Positions 1-13,429 of a stretch of 64,000 bases of DNA are shown here, piece by piece. Position 1 is the first letter of the stretch. Each line of letters begins with the position of its first letter. The notes under the pieces were generated by a model, which saw nothing but the letters and a program-made list of their open reading frames with translations, did no database searches and was not told where the DNA came from. Source of the DNA: Augochlora pura (lineage: Eukaryota; Arthropoda; Insecta; Hymenoptera; Halictidae). The translations under genes and the position numbers were made by a program. The DNA lies in NCBI RefSeq assembly GCF_028453695.1, contig NC_135775.1, positions 9,378,046 to 9,442,045 on the forward strand, read 5' to 3'.

Positions 1-3000
1 GTCGGACAACGCGCGGCCATTCACCGTGAAATCGATCTTTATTTGGCCGGGCCAGTCTTAAAGCTCTATCGCGCTAAAGCCTTCGTATTAGGCGTTCAAT
101 GGCCGCGCGTTTTCCGGCCGGAAATTCCGCCATTGAAATCCGGCGGGAAGCGAAATATGGCTCCGCTCCGCTGTACCAATTAAATGCTCTATCGGCCGAA
201 TCGACGCCGCTTTTTTTACTCCGTTCGGTTCGCGAGTAGCGATGGGTATTTGATTCCTTCGCCGGTAAACTCTGAAGAAGTTATATTCCCGGCCGAACGC
301 TCGAAACTCTTGTTAAATTCCCGAGAACGATTTTGGTTCGAATGACTGCTTCGCAAAATCTTCTTATTAATTCAATTCCTGATTTCTCGAGGCTACGTTT
401 ATTAGCTTACGACGATTATATTTGTATTCCTTTGACACTGTCGTAGACAAATTTTCTAACAGATATTATTGCTTTCGAGAAACATAATTTCGTATTTTTG
501 TTTCTATATATTTTATACATTTTTATGTTTTATCAGATTGCTGTCGTCAGACGTTCTCATTTCTTCAAAGGATGTTCTATTGGTCAGAAAACTATTCTTG
601 TTTTAATTGATAGTAGTTTGATGCACTTGCACTTTTACAGTTCAGTGAAACATCGTAGCATGGATGACACGAGAGAAATATGATTAGGTATATAAAGAAG
701 TTTCAACTGTTGATTAAGTTTAAAAAAATTGATTATTATATTTAAAACGATAATTGGATGCCATGCGTGAAAATGTAAAAGCTAAATGTTAAATGTTAAT
801 AGTACTTACTTCAGTTATTGTTTTACTTTTTACAGTATTAATAATACTTTTGGACTGTTGTTTAAAATGAATCTGTCAATGATTATGACGTCATAAAAAA
901 TATCGCTGCTCAGCTAGAATATAATTATGCGTTCCAAGAAGTTTAACAATTTTTGTAAAAATCGACATTTTCCTCTCGCAATAATTAATGAACAATAATA
1001 CGGTATACCGAAAAATCCAACTAGCTAGGACTGCTCCATATCTGTCCTTGTGAAACATTTCTAAAACAACTCGCTCTCTGCGACTCGAAGCGTATCGAAG
1101 CCATCGCTAGATCTCGCGAACAATTATCGATTTCGAGGAAAAATGGAACCCTCTTTGGTTGGCTCGCGGCTCATTAAAAGCGGCTGATTGCCTCTGTAGA
1201 AATATCCGAAAATTTCGAGCGACCGTTCGCATTTTCAATTTCTTTTTTTTTTTTTGCGAAACCTTAAGCCCTTCATATTAGCACGGTCGAAAATCCATGG
1301 CGGCGTCCGCCTTCCACGCTCGAGATTTCCCGATCGATTTTGGGGTTTGCCACGACACATCTGATACCCGGCCTGTGATTAATAACGCCGGACACTTCGA
1401 AATGGCTGAAAATCGGAATTTAACTAGCGACTATTAATGCCGGTCGAGCGAGCGTGAAAATCTAGTGGCTGTAAACGGGAAACGCAAAATAAAATTGTAA
1501 ATATGTCACGAGCAATCTCGCGAAAATATTTATTAATCGTAACTCGGGGGCGGCCGTCATTGTTCGCACAGCATTTCACGCGCCGATATTCTTTGTTGTT
1601 TTTTTGGAAACAGATTTCCGTTTATTCACAGCCCGGCACGTTTCGCAGGAACATTTTATTTATTTGTTTGTTTAGCCTCGAGATTATCCCCGTTAGCCGC
1701 GAAACATTTTCGCCGGGTATTTCGTAACGGAAGACACTCCGCGGCGGCAATCCGCTCGGCGAATGGATATTTTCGTCGGCCCGTTGTTGTTCCGCCATTG
1801 ACTTCCGTTCGTTACCGAAGACGGGAACAAGTTTTTCGTCCGGCTAACAGGCGATTACTTCCTGCACGAAGAGTCCCGCGGTCGTTAAAACTGACTACGG
1901 GCCACGGCTAACGAACTCTTTATTGCGCGAACGCAAAAAACGCCCGGGCAATAGCTACACACCCGCGGAATTCACTTAAGCCGCTTCGTAAAATCGCTTA
2001 AACTTAATAAAGTGTCGACTCCTTTGTCGAAAGTTCCAGCACCGGAGCGCGCAGAGTTGCTCGAAAACGCGTAGCTATCGCTGAAATTGATACCGTGTCG
2101 AGATCCTCGGCACGATATCGAGCTATAAAACATTTTATGAGAGACTCGAATGTAGAACGAGACCAAACACCGTGGACTGCCCGTGTCGTTGTAATCTAAT
2201 ACCAGATTTTTATTGGCGACACTTTTCAGGTGATCAATCTTCGACCGAGAACGAGTTTTCTGGACAAACGTGCTGCGACCGACAGGGAGTTCATATTTTT
2301 ATTTTTGCGTTAATTGAGTAATGACTAATTTCAAACTGTATTTATTGTCCGAAAGGTACAATGGTCATTATCGAATTTAATTATTGAATTATTTTGCTAG
2401 CTTGAGTAAAGGCAGGTTAGTTCTATTTATTTGGTTGTGACGAAAGATATTCGACTGTCTGACTAAACGTTGACTTGTTTCACTTGCGCGACGATGTACT
2501 GACTTATTTCAGTTCTGAGGAAGACTGAGATTTGGTTTAAATTTATTTTATACTTATCTGACAGTAAGAAGGTGCCTTTTTGTGTTTGTCTAACCAAATA
2601 CTTAACTATTGTTTATATTCCGAGGTTAAAATCACAGAAGTGTGTACACATTGTTTTATATTATTCTCAAGGAAACCCAATCATTTTTAATTAATTTCTT
2701 TCACACTATATTGCCAATTTTTATCATTCTTTGTATTACTTCTGGTAAAAAAGTATGCAATATAAAATTGTGAATTTATGAAACAAAATTATTCAGCTGA
2801 TCATTGGAAACAAAAAAAGGAGATTACAACAACATTCGAGTAGCATGATAAATGTTTTTTGCATTTCGGACAACGAACACACCGACAGAGATTTCCGAAT
2901 AAAAATTGCCACATGATAAACATATATCCAGATGATGCAGCGGCGATTTTATCATTGCATTTCTTTTCATTTTTAACAAATATTTTGCAATACTTGTCAC

Positions 3001-3605
3001 CAGATTTACAAATATGTGCTGAAATCAGGTTTCACCGAGGCAGACTCGTAATTTAAAATCCGTATTAAGAGCGGAGTCTTGGATTTCAACTTTTGTCTAC
3101 TCGAACAGGATGCGGTCTCACCAAAGTCAAACACTTCGATCAGTGCTTCGTCTCGGCCCAGTTTCTCGAGTCACTATATATAGCAAACTCGTTAGTAGGA
3201 TTACCTGGCAGATCCTATCTTAAACGCGGGGGAATTCGGTGTTAGAACGGAGCTTCTGTTCATAGGTATTACCAGGCCCGAACCTAATGGACTAGTGATT
3301 GATGGAAAATTCTCGAGCAGTGTATCCGTCACAAACGAGATGTCGCGTCAGAAATGGAAATTCCTTGTCAATCGCGTTCCGGACACTTGCAAAGTCATCG
3401 GAACCAGTAACAATCTGGGGGCCTCGTGTTCCATTGTCAGCGACGCGCGAAACAATCTCTTTAAGGGCTGTGTAACACGGTATCGCTACGACCACGGTCC
3501 GGCCGTGTATCCGTTGACGTGCATGTATCATGCCGCTCAAATGTAGTGTGGATGATTGAGATAAATGAGTAACAGACAAATTACCGCTTCGATCGGTGAT
3601 ACATA
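1..3605. other. non-coding stretch, mixed GC and AT
   Basis: No supported gene. The first 300 bases and 1,050-2,150 are GC/CpG-rich, the rest is AT-rich. A GC-rich patch at 3,060-3,600 is open on both strands (about 108 codons minus, 83 codons plus) with no splice signals or recognised domain, so neither frame is called. A TATATATA-like string occurs near 3,174 but nothing downstream supports a promoter. Confidence 0.5.
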
Positions 3606-4092
3606 CAGTGGGCCGCATTCATATTCGGACACTATCGTATTTGAGAAATTTTTACTCCGTATCTTTACTGCTTGCTGAGGTAATGAATTTATAGGTTTCT
3701 AACAAGTTTTTTTACATAATTTGTATAGTTTTACTGTTAATTGATATTAAATGAACAACTGCTTAATTTTGACGTCGCAAAAATATTCGGACACTTTACA
3801 AATTATAATCTGTTCATTAAGAACACACATATACTGCAACAAAAATAAATTGATGCTAATCCTTTTTTGAAAAAATGTGAAACTGACGCTCGAATAATAA
3901 AAATATTTTATTGCATAATTTGAAATGTGTTTGTTAAATGAACATCGCACAATAATAACTGCGTACCCAGTATAAAGTAACAGAAAGTACAAGAATAATA
4001 GTGTTTGCATAAATTTTCTTTGCATTATGATATTTATAAAACTGGTCGACGATGAAATAAAAGATTGTGTCCAATGTCCGATATCATTTCAG
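3606..4092 (+). mobile_element. Tc1-like transposon remnant with IR/DR-type left end
   Basis: After a TA at 3604-3605 the sequence reads CAGTGGGCCGCATTC and then ATATTCGGACACT. The same core, AAATATTCGGACACTTT, recurs about 160 bp further in (3781-3797). A terminal motif plus an inner direct repeat is the IR/DR arrangement of many Tc1-like elements. The right end is decayed: GTCCGATATCATTTCAGTA near 4075-4092 resembles the reverse complement of the left end. There is no transposase, so if real this is a short non-autonomous or internally deleted copy. A minus-strand frame inside it (3747-4025) with a hydrophobic start lies wholly in the repeat and is not called as a gene. The right boundary is uncertain. 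Confidence 0.5.
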
Positions 4093-5163
4093 TATTCTTC
4101 ACTTTCATGGAATTGGTAGTCTATTGCAAACACTGCGATACAAATTAACGCAAGAATACTTGACCGCGCGTTTCTGTCCTAAACCGAGACGATCGAACAT
4201 GAAGCTGTCGACGAAGTTAACTCGACACCGATAACAACCTGTCCCGATCTTACAGTCGGTTTCCAGCGGCAATATAAACTCGGCGCGAATCGAATCGGTC
4301 TCGGACTACCCGGCAATCATCGAACAGCCAAGATTATCGATTCGCGCTTTTATCGAAACACTAGCGTCTCGCAGTTTTTACACCTCAATTTCGCCGTGCA
4401 CTCAGGAGCATTTCGTCGGCCGGTTGAAAGCAACAATAAGGCGTCGAATCTGCTCGTAAAAACCGAGTCCCATTGTAGAATAAAGTTCGATCGATCAGCG
4501 TTTCGTTTGTTTAAAGTTCACCGCCCAATGAACACAGCTGTGAGCATCGAGTGTGAGGTTTTAATTGAACCGGCTATCGATCGATGCTTGTTTCGCGTGA
4601 ATTTGACGGTTTGCAAGATTCTCGCCGGAATAAAAGTAACCCGAATTGATTGACGTCACTCGGTGTACTGTATAGCGGAGCCGATCGACGGCCATGTAGA
4701 ACCCCATCGCTACGAATTCATCGGATATATCGAGAGAGGTATGAAACCGCTTTGCGAACGAATTTTAATATTAATAATCTATCTTTCAATGAACATGTTA
4801 AAATCATCGTCGACAGAGTATGTATTGAAGTAGATTTTATCCTCGAAAAACAGCAGAGAATTAAAAAAACCCTACACATTTTTACAGGGTAGTGGTGCTG
4901 ATTCCTGTGCTTTCGATTTAAAGCGTATGAATAAACTGAGCCAGAAGAGAAGCAAAAGAACATGTCAACGCTTTTTTTTTAAAAGAAACAATTCCCTTTG
5001 AAGAATTTCGTTTAGTCACTCCGCAGTCATTACAAGTGCTGCTAACTGCTGCTTATTTATAGAGAAACCTACTATATTGAATTATCGACCGAAAAATCTC
5101 ATGGCAAAAATGTGTTTGCAGCATGTCGATCGTTCGCATGAAAGGCTGCACCTGCGAAACGCT

Positions 5164-5186
5164 AAATAAATAAATAAATAAATAAT
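5164..5186 (+). repeat. (TAAA)n microsatellite
   Basis: About five uninterrupted TAAA units starting after GCTAAA, in AT-rich non-coding DNA. Confidence 0.85.
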
Positions 5187-6409
5187 TGTCGTCGGAGAAA
5201 TGGGAAAATAAATGGTTGGTAGCGTGCTGGAGAATAAATATGAAGTTTCTCAGGTGATAAACAGCGGGCTATCAGATCGCGGTCGAATCGATCGGCCAGG
5301 ACAGGAAGTTGCGGAATTACGATTCGGCAAGTTGACGGGCAATAAATCGTTAAGTAAATTATATGTCTCTGGGGGCAATGGATATTAGATTATAGGATCG
5401 CGGCACGGTCAGATAAGAGATAACGAATGGTGGAATTATACGGTCGGAGAGGAAATCCTGCTTATCATTTTTAAATAAATTACACGAGTTCGTAGTAATG
5501 GGCCGCGACATGGGATCTATCCCGGGCCGAAGTTAATCGCGACACGGCCGAGTCGTTCTCCGAGTCGCAACTGCGAGTCTCGAGTGCGACTACAGTTGGT
5601 AAACAGCGAACGGTACTATAAATCGACGTCGCGGCAATAATTACGACTGCTAGGTCGTGCCGGGAACAACAATTATTTTCAGAGCGGCAGCTGCCTGGCT
5701 CGCCGCGCCAATAATTTATCCTCTGTTAATACGCTGCTGTTTAACACACGTTTTCGCTCTGCTAAACTCGCGGCGCGGAGTCCCATTATTTGCTAATCCG
5801 ATTTATTCATAATTTTCACATTTTATGGACGGACCAAACTGCATTTACTAGATACGCTACTATTAATAATCGCTATAATCACTGGCGTTCGGCGTTCGAG
5901 TAATTTTTAAGATTATGGCTGGGAAGAAAAAATACGACAGCGTTGATCCGTTTTATACATAATTTTCATATTGTATGAACAGTTCTGAATATCAAGACGG
6001 TACTCTTAATAGTCACAATAATGGATGGTGTTTTGAAATAAAAGTACCCATGCGGAGTGTCCATGGAATCTTGGTAAGAATTGACATTTATTGATAATGA
6101 TGTATGAATGAATATCTGCATATATTTTATGTAGAATAGTATATGTCTTAAGTATAATGTAATAGTATAATATAATTCATATAATTTAAATATGAGGAGA
6201 GAAGACTTTTTAATGGTGCGAGTCAACTGGACCCGCACGCGTGTTCTGTCAAGTTAATTTACATATCAGTCACCAATGATATTTATTTTTTAGTTTTACG
6301 CAAAATTAAAACATACCATTACAATACATATACACACCAGCATAACGCCTATGTATAAACTTAACGCAAATAGTTAATTTACTTGCCTATTTAAACGGAA
6401 ACCTTCTCC

Positions 6410-6775
6410 TCTGTCCGACGAATGACTGACACAATCTACTTGGCCGCGAAGACAATTATTTAAAATTCTCGTCCGAACTGATGCGTTGTCAATCTACATG
6501 CAAGTTACAACTTTCTTCTAATTCCCATGCTTGACCAAGTGGCAGCAGATTTCTTGACGCCTCGCCAACGGCTGGCCTAATCTTCTTATCTACCCAAATG
6601 GCACTTTAAACTTTTCGCCAGACTAAAGGAAGTCTCGCTCTCCTAACCAAAGGACGCTCTATAGTCCACGTGTCAGGTTGGAAAGGTTTCTGACCTACTT
6701 GTCCGGCCATAAGTCGTCCTAATCCACTTCTCCCAAGTCACATGTCGTTCCAATCCACTCGTCCGACTATGGTAG
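6410..6775 (+). repeat. degenerate ~30-bp reiterated motif
   Basis: A loose motif of the form AATCYACTTGTCCGAC recurs at about 6437, 6492, 6694, 6720 and 6750. The last three copies are spaced about 29 bp apart, separated by TAAGTCG-like spacers. Related words (GTCTACTTGTCCGATAAG and similar) occur again at 15.9-16.4 kb. This is best read as a decayed minisatellite; the repeats are too diverged to define a unit by eye. Confidence 0.35.
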
Positions 6776-9700
6776 TTCCACTTTACGTTTTCAGGGAAGA
6801 ACCATCGAAGTATCGCTTCGCGGGAAACACTCGCAATCTGTAAAGCACTGATAGAAAATATACGAGTAGCCGGATTCGAAAGCGGGCGGATTTGCGGCTT
6901 CGGCCGATACGGTTTTAATACTTTGATACCCGCGTCCTTGAATCGTAAAAAGTAAGAAATCCATCAAAGCGGAAAGAAGACCACCCTAATAGCGTCGATA
7001 ATTCGGAAATGGAAATGGGAAGAGGGATATGAAACGCGATCGATGCTCGCGTTCCCCGTCCGGATGCTCGTGACCAGTGAAAAATTCAGGACTTAATCCG
7101 GATTCGGATTTATATCCGTTTGAGGGACGGCCGTACGGTCGCCGACATCTCGAGAGTCAGCTTCGATTCCCGGAGAATTTTCAGCGTTATCATTTTCGAG
7201 GGTAGTTCGAAGCGTTTCGGTGATTTTCATCCGGTCCCGATCCGAAAAATGTGGAGCTCGTCGCAATTTCGTTCGTTGATTCGTTTCCTCTGTTTCCGGA
7301 ATTAAGGGCGATGCCTTTTTTCCCCCGGATAGATCGTGTCGTCGCGAGAGCACGCGCGTGTTTAAAAGCATGGAACAGCCGGCGAACGATAAACAATTAC
7401 GGTGAACCGAGTATTAGATTTAGAAGCGACCGACAATATTGCATTAAAAATCATCGGAGACTCGTGTGGTCGGTAATAGGCACGATTCTGCTTTGTAAAA
7501 TTATTTGTGAACAGGTGTGATCAGTAGACCGAGGATCTCTATGCAAAATTATGATCGGCAATTGTTCTTAAATTGAACGACAATTATATAAAATGCTTTC
7601 GAGGCAAAGTTCTGCTAAAAAATCTGACAACTTAAAATTTTTGAAAGTGTTTATCGACATTTCCTCTGTTAGTTAATTATTAATAACAGCTGAATGGTGT
7701 CTTATTTCAAGCAGGAAAAATCGTAATACGTTCGCACACGGCTTGAAATTTTCAATGGATGTCGTACACGGTTTCCAGCATACTGCGGAACGAAGTTCCA
7801 ATAATTTCCGCGAAGTGCAGGAACCGGCGAAGATATTGTATTTTCAAGAACCACTTCCCGAAGTTGCCGCGCGGAAAAGATAAACAATAACCGGGGAATA
7901 TTTTCGGAAACCGAGCGGAAAACTGGCGGCAACGGCCCGCAGTGAATTATACGCGGATTTAACGCGTGCCAAACACTCCAGGTCTCATTACAATATATTA
8001 CTAGTCTAAATGCAGCTGCCGCGGCAGGCCGGCGTCCGCGTCGCGTCACATAAATAATATGTACCGCATGGATTTCCGAAACCATGAATATGAAACACGC
8101 GCACGCGGCGGCGGCGGCGTCTGCGCCCGGAAAATGTGCTTCCGTTTTCTCGGGAATGCCGTTTTTTTAAATTAAATGGACGTACACTGTTCATTCGCTA
8201 TTCTGCCGCGGTATAAACAGATGTATCGTAAGAAGAACGAGTTGCCAAGTGTATATTACGTTTCTCTGGCAGTCAAACTGTTATCTATGACACGCTGAAT
8301 ATTCCCGCGTACGTGCCCGCCCCGACCACGAAAATCCGACCGTAATGTTTTACTTCGATGTGATCAGATTTCGGTACGAAAAACGTTTACCGTGACCCCC
8401 GCGGTTCTTTTCACGAATTTATTAGTTTTTTTTTTAAATTTGTATCGCACGTCCTGCAACATTTAATTTGTATGTTGATGTCTTTCATGTAATTACGAAT
8501 TTTTTATAATTGAAATACACAGGCAAAATATATCTGCCAAAAAAACAGGTTCAGATCAGTAACTGACTGTAGTACGAAATATTTCAGAAAAATATTTAAT
8601 TCTAAAAAATCAAGGTTACCTTCATTTTTTTAAATTGCATGGTATATGTTTTATTTCGAATTATTCTAGCTTGTGTCCACGCGAATTCATGAACCTGTTA
8701 TATCATGACCTTCGAATTACCTTGGTTATAAAATAAAATCAATGGATTGATACATTTTCGTTGAAAATTGTTATAATTTATATTGTACCATGTACTATAT
8801 TTATTATTAATATTTGTTTCAGTTGCTGAGCCTTTTCTAGTTACCCTGTATCGACTTCAGCATATCAAATCAGAATCACCCTTTATGCAAACATTATGGT
8901 TCAATGGAACAATGGCTTCGATCTTTTCAATATAATCTCAATATCCAAAAGACAAGAAAAAGTTTGTGACATCATTCGTCTATATTTAAAAATGAATCGT
9001 TCGCGCTGGCGTGTTCGGTGCACCTGGTCAGACTCAGCGAAACGCAAGGAGCCACTTCTTCCATTAACGTTTCACGGAGGATTTCGCTGGATTCGCTAAT
9101 CGAAGATTAAACTGACAACTATCACGGCCTCGACTGCAGGGAGTGCGAATAAAAATCAGCGCGCGCCGGGGACTCGGCGAAGATCAATGGAATATATGCT
9201 TCGCGTCGAAGCTAATAAAAATTTTAATAAGGGAAGTGGATCTCCGACTTCGTTCCAGGTCAGCGATTTATTCGATAAAAATATCGACGCGTTCGAAGGC
9301 TACGGCCTAGGCTGGAAGACAGATGGTAATGCACGGTAGGAAGTGTGAAACAGGACGCGGCATCTTCCCCGACAACGGTTCAAATTTCCAGGGCGACATT
9401 ACGGCTGGAAAGCGCCAATCTGCTCGTCGCCGAGGCCATTAGATTAAACGAGGACGCGTCGGGAGTTGGCGAACACGGCTCGCGATACTTTTCGGCGCTC
9501 TCGCGGCGCGGTTTTAAGTAAGATTAATAAGTGACGTTCGTTAGGAATAAATTACAACGGGGTTAGAACAGCCGGGGTGTACCGGGCCCCCGTTAGAAAC
9601 GATGCTCGATGGCCTCCCATTAATCTCGTTAAATGAGAAAAACGTGTCCCAAGAAGGGAAACAGATTACACGGATCCCCGTAACTTCCATTTGCGGGCGT

Positions 9701-10301
9701 TAAAGAGGACGCAACGAGACACGCGCAGAAAGCGAACGACGAGAGAGGATCTGATTACGCTTACGTGACACGTCTGGCGTTTCTGGTATAGTAACCGCGA
9801 GTCTTTCCACGTGATCCATAGTTTTTCCCTCTGTCGCCGCGACGTTCGAGCGACTCGCGAACTTAATTTTCACGATGAAATGGAAATTGATTCGGCAGCG
9901 AGCCGCGACCAGTTTCACGGTGATTTGAAAGAGTTAGGAATGTCAGCGGAGACTTAGCGTGTTCGCTCTCTGCACGCTTTAGCCTGCGCTCGCTGAAGAA
10001 CAATGACTTTTTCTACGGCGGCTTTAAAGACTTCCGAAAACTGCGCATACCGCGGGACGCGAAATACCAGCTTTCGGCGAAATTGCTCTACGTGCTATTA
10101 GGAAACTTTTACGTATCGTGTAGTACGCTTAAACTAATGGTTAAAGGTTCGGTAAAGATGGACAATATTTTATCAAACAACTGAATGAAATTAGGTTTAT
10201 ACATGAATAATCGATTACTTCTATAATATTTGTGTATTAAGTGTAATATTCTTAAGAAAGGATAGATCAGAGAAGATATAGGAACAACTTCGAAAGGAAA
10301 A

Positions 10302-11045
10302 TGTGCCCATAATTATGAAAGTGGTCTAAGTCAAAATTAAAAAAAAATGAGTTTATCAGTTATTCTACACCACATTATTTTAAACTAAATTTATTCGATG
10401 AAATTTTTACGATATCGTCAAAAATTAACCATTGGATGGTGGTTGTAATTTCAACATTATATGGAATTCATTTCGTGTTAATTATGAAAGTGGTCTAAGT
10501 AAAAAATTTAAAGAAATTATATAAACATAACTTGTAAACGGCGCGTGTCCCTGTTTTACGCGTTTCTGAACTAAATAATATGGACCACCACTGGACCAGT
10601 ATCGGAAGAAAAACATAAAGATATTATGTGTTTACTACCATACATTCCTCTAGTTTTTCAGGAACATTTTAAAAAACTTAAAAACTCGAAATGATAAAAA
10701 TGCTTTACTTTTTGAGAATCATTAATAAATGTGCATGAATCATTTCATTAAAGTTATTGTTTCAAATAAAACTCGTAGTTCTTTATTACTTTAAGTCATC
10801 TATAATACATTTAGTTAATTTTGAAAATGGTCTAAGTCAATTCAAACTTTAAAAACAACATTTGCGTATGAAATTCACACAAAATTTCATGTTCATAATA
10901 AATTTGCATTATTCAAGACTAATAAAATTCTAAATAAAAAGATCGCATATTGTAAAAATATATTTTAATTTGTGCAAATGCAATTCATTAAATATCTTGA
11001 AACAAGAAATATATGACTTAGACCATTTTCATAATTATGGGCACA
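10302..11045. mobile_element. non-autonomous DNA element with 32-bp inverted ends
   Basis: The left end reads TGTGCCCATAATTATGAAAG followed by TGGTCTAAGTCA. The right end (11014-11045) is its reverse complement with one difference (G to A at position 20), so the arms match at about 31 of 32 bases. Counting from GTGCCC, the element is flanked by AAAT on both sides, a possible 4-bp target duplication. The subterminal word TTAATTATGAAAGTGGTCTAAGT recurs internally in direct orientation at about 10,478-10,500 and, with changes, at 10,813-10,838, giving four copies counting both ends. The interior is AT-rich without a transposase frame. The superfamily is not recognised; the ends do not match the mariner or TTAA elements elsewhere in the window. 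Confidence 0.7.
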
Positions 11046-11978
11046 AATGATGATGTTCAAAATTTTTGTGGGGAATATTTTATTATACAAAACAAATAGA
11101 GAACCTACGAGAAAAATATATATCAGAGGGATATTAGGATTGGACTTTATTACGCCGGTATATAACCGGAAATTTATTTTATTAGAGGAAACAAAAACTT
11201 AAGATGGTTTTACTACTACTATATAATTTTTATATACTACTATACTATAATATTTCTTTTCTACACAACTATATAATTTTTAAAAAGTTTCACTGGTTAT
11301 GTTGTCTGTTATATAATATTCTAGAGTAACATACTAGTTAATATATGTTAAAAATAGTACCTTCAATTACTGTATCATTCTAAGAGATTCATGACATTAT
11401 TAGATGTTATTACAGACGACTTGTTGGTACTCGATGGAGATAGTAATTGCCACTAAACAATTTATTTACTAAACAATTATCAGCTTTAGAGAACTACAAA
11501 ATGATCGTCGCTAAATAATTTATCGAAATCTTTGTTAGAACAATGCTGACAAATCTCCATCGCGAATCTGACTCGATATTACACGTAACCTGTTGTCACA
11601 TCGTTACGACTCCAATCGCGTGTCTGATCAAACACCGTCCTATTCTACTTGCTCGACAAACAGTCTCGAGGAAATTAAAATGAAACACTTGACTTCTGTG
11701 GCTGGAATCTTATCCTAACTCATTCCTGAGAGCGTATCCAGCGTGCAATTTGAGGCGACGGTCCTCGCCATCGAATAAATCAAAACCTCGCTTCCGCCGA
11801 TCGATGACGGCGGCACGTATTACTTCACATAGAATTTAACAGGGTAGCCGGGGGTTTCCGTCGAATTTCTTCTCTCGGGCAATTTTCTTTTCCCGATGCC
11901 GTCCGCGGCGACCCTCAGAAAACGATCCCGTAGCGTCGTAACTTTTCACGATCTCGTCACGATCGCTTGATCACAACC

Positions 11979-12021
<43 letters not shown>

Positions 12022-12944
12022 GGGTCGAGGAGGGGGATAAATGGAGGATCGCTGTAAACCGATCAACAGCCGATATAATCCGTGGCAAGCGGCGCAGCAC
12101 CGGGCAACTGTTTCAAATATTCGGCTCCGGTGGCTCGACGAGGTGCAAATGGGATTTTTCGGCCCCTATAGAGCGTCGTTTGATCGCGGTGTAATTGCAC
12201 TCGGAAATTATCGGGGATCCGTGTGTATACACTCTGGTGCGCCAGTCGTCTGGAAAATGAGAATCCCTCTGATCCCGGACCGTCGACGGACATTATCATA
12301 CAGAATTTTAAATGGCCGCGATTCCAGGCTCGAGCCCCGGCAACTTTTAACCCGCGACCGGTTTCCATGGTGCCGGTTTTCTTCCGCAATTTATGAAGTG
12401 CGCGCGAACCGCTATCCATTATTCTTTTTCGTGACGATGAAACATTGCTTAGACCGACAGGGGTTTCCTCCGTTCCGCGTCGTTGGCGAAACAATGCGAG
12501 GTATTTTTAATGAGCCGGTCATTTGGCCGTACCGACTGACGCTTAGAGTTACTGCGAATTTATGCGCGATGCAGCACTTGTCCGCGCTAATTGCAGGAAA
12601 CAGCGGAACATGATTCGTTGACATAGCAAGCATAATTTACCGAAGACATTTTTGAGCATCGTTGATTCGAATTTTAGTAATATTATTGCAAAATGTTTGG
12701 TCTCCGCTGGAGAGAATGTACAATTTATTAAACGCGTGATTCGACGAAGTTACTCGGGAAAGAATTTGTTAATTAATTGTTTCGCATTTTTAATGTAGGT
12801 AGGTGCGTTTCATATATTTTGTATATTTCAAATGAAAACGATCTAAATAAATATGTAGTTTAAATAATAAGTATGAATTAAAGAATAAATAAATCAGAAG
12901 TACAGGCGCATCCGTCTTCTTTCAGCTTTTAAGCATAAATAGAC
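11046..12944. other. AT-rich stretch then a GC island
   Basis: AT-rich until about 11,560, including an ACTACTATA-type low-complexity patch at 11,205-11,280. From 11,740 to 12,620 there is a GC/CpG-rich island. It holds the longest open frame in the window (12,041-12,613, +, 190 codons), but a 143-codon minus frame and a second plus frame overlap it. There is no recognisable domain, so it is not called as a gene. Confidence 0.45.
11982..12018 (+). repeat. (CT)18 microsatellite
   Basis: Uninterrupted CT dinucleotides at the left edge of the 12-kb GC island. The complementary strand is a GAGA tract, the kind of sequence bound by GAGA factor at insect regulatory regions; binding here is inference. 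Confidence 0.95.
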
Positions 12945-13070
12945 TATTTGGAAAAAGGAGATACGAATATTCAAGCCACGCTTTTTTCTTTTATAATTGT
13001 TGACAGTCGTCAACTACGAAAACGAGTCGGAAGGTTCAAATAATCGCATCTTCTCTTCCCAAAGTGTCCA
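12945..13070. repeat. foldback (hairpin) repeat, copy 1
   Basis: The two halves (about 12945-13003 and 13009-13070) are imperfect inverted repeats around TTGACAGTCGTCAA. The left half contains TTTGGAAAAAGGAGATACGA and the right half, reverse-complemented, contains TTTGGGAAGAGAAGATGCGA. It would fold into a hairpin with arms of about 55-60 bp. The same foldback, in diverged form, is at 34075-34195, so this is a dispersed family and not a chance palindrome. No protein-coding content. Confidence 0.6.
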
Positions 13071-13429
13071 TTTCTATAGAAAATCTGAAGAACAATTACG
13101 AAGAATTTACTGTACATTCACTCGTGTAACAATATAATTTTACCCTTCCTGATCATATTGGCGTTCGGAAAAGATTATACGGTATCTAAAACAACGGTTT
13201 AGGAATCTCCGCGTCGAAATGGATTCATTTCCAGGTGGCGGATAGATCGCTCGGATTTTTCGGAAGGGGAAACCGATCCGAATTTCCACGGAATACCAAG
13301 GGTCCCGAAGAAAATGTCATTCATGGACGTCGGTGGCTGTGAAGGATGGGAAATTCGTGGAAATAGAGTGACACCTTCTGTTCGACAGTCCCCTGGAAGA
13401 TCAAGGGCTGAATCAGCCGGGGGAACAAG

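Larger units (their letters stand above)
4093..10301. other. non-coding stretch with GC islands
   Basis: No supported gene. GC/CpG-rich islands lie at about 4,150-4,760, 5,270-5,800, 6,790-7,420, 7,730-8,220 and 9,100-10,080, separated by AT-rich DNA. The open frames in the islands (up to about 127 codons, minus strand, 7,702-8,085) overlap open frames on the other strand and show no domain. The block 5,640-5,830 is rich in TAAT cores and looks enhancer-like, but conservation cannot be judged from one sequence. Confidence 0.45.

Noticed and set aside
3747..4025. 92-codon minus frame with a signal-peptide-like start
   Set aside because: It lies inside the Tc1-like remnant and is AT-rich; the hydrophobic start is what AT-rich codons give by chance.
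12041..12613. 190-codon plus-strand frame, the longest in the window
   Set aside because: It lies in a GC-rich island where a 143-codon minus frame and another plus frame are open over the same bases. No domain, start context or splice support.
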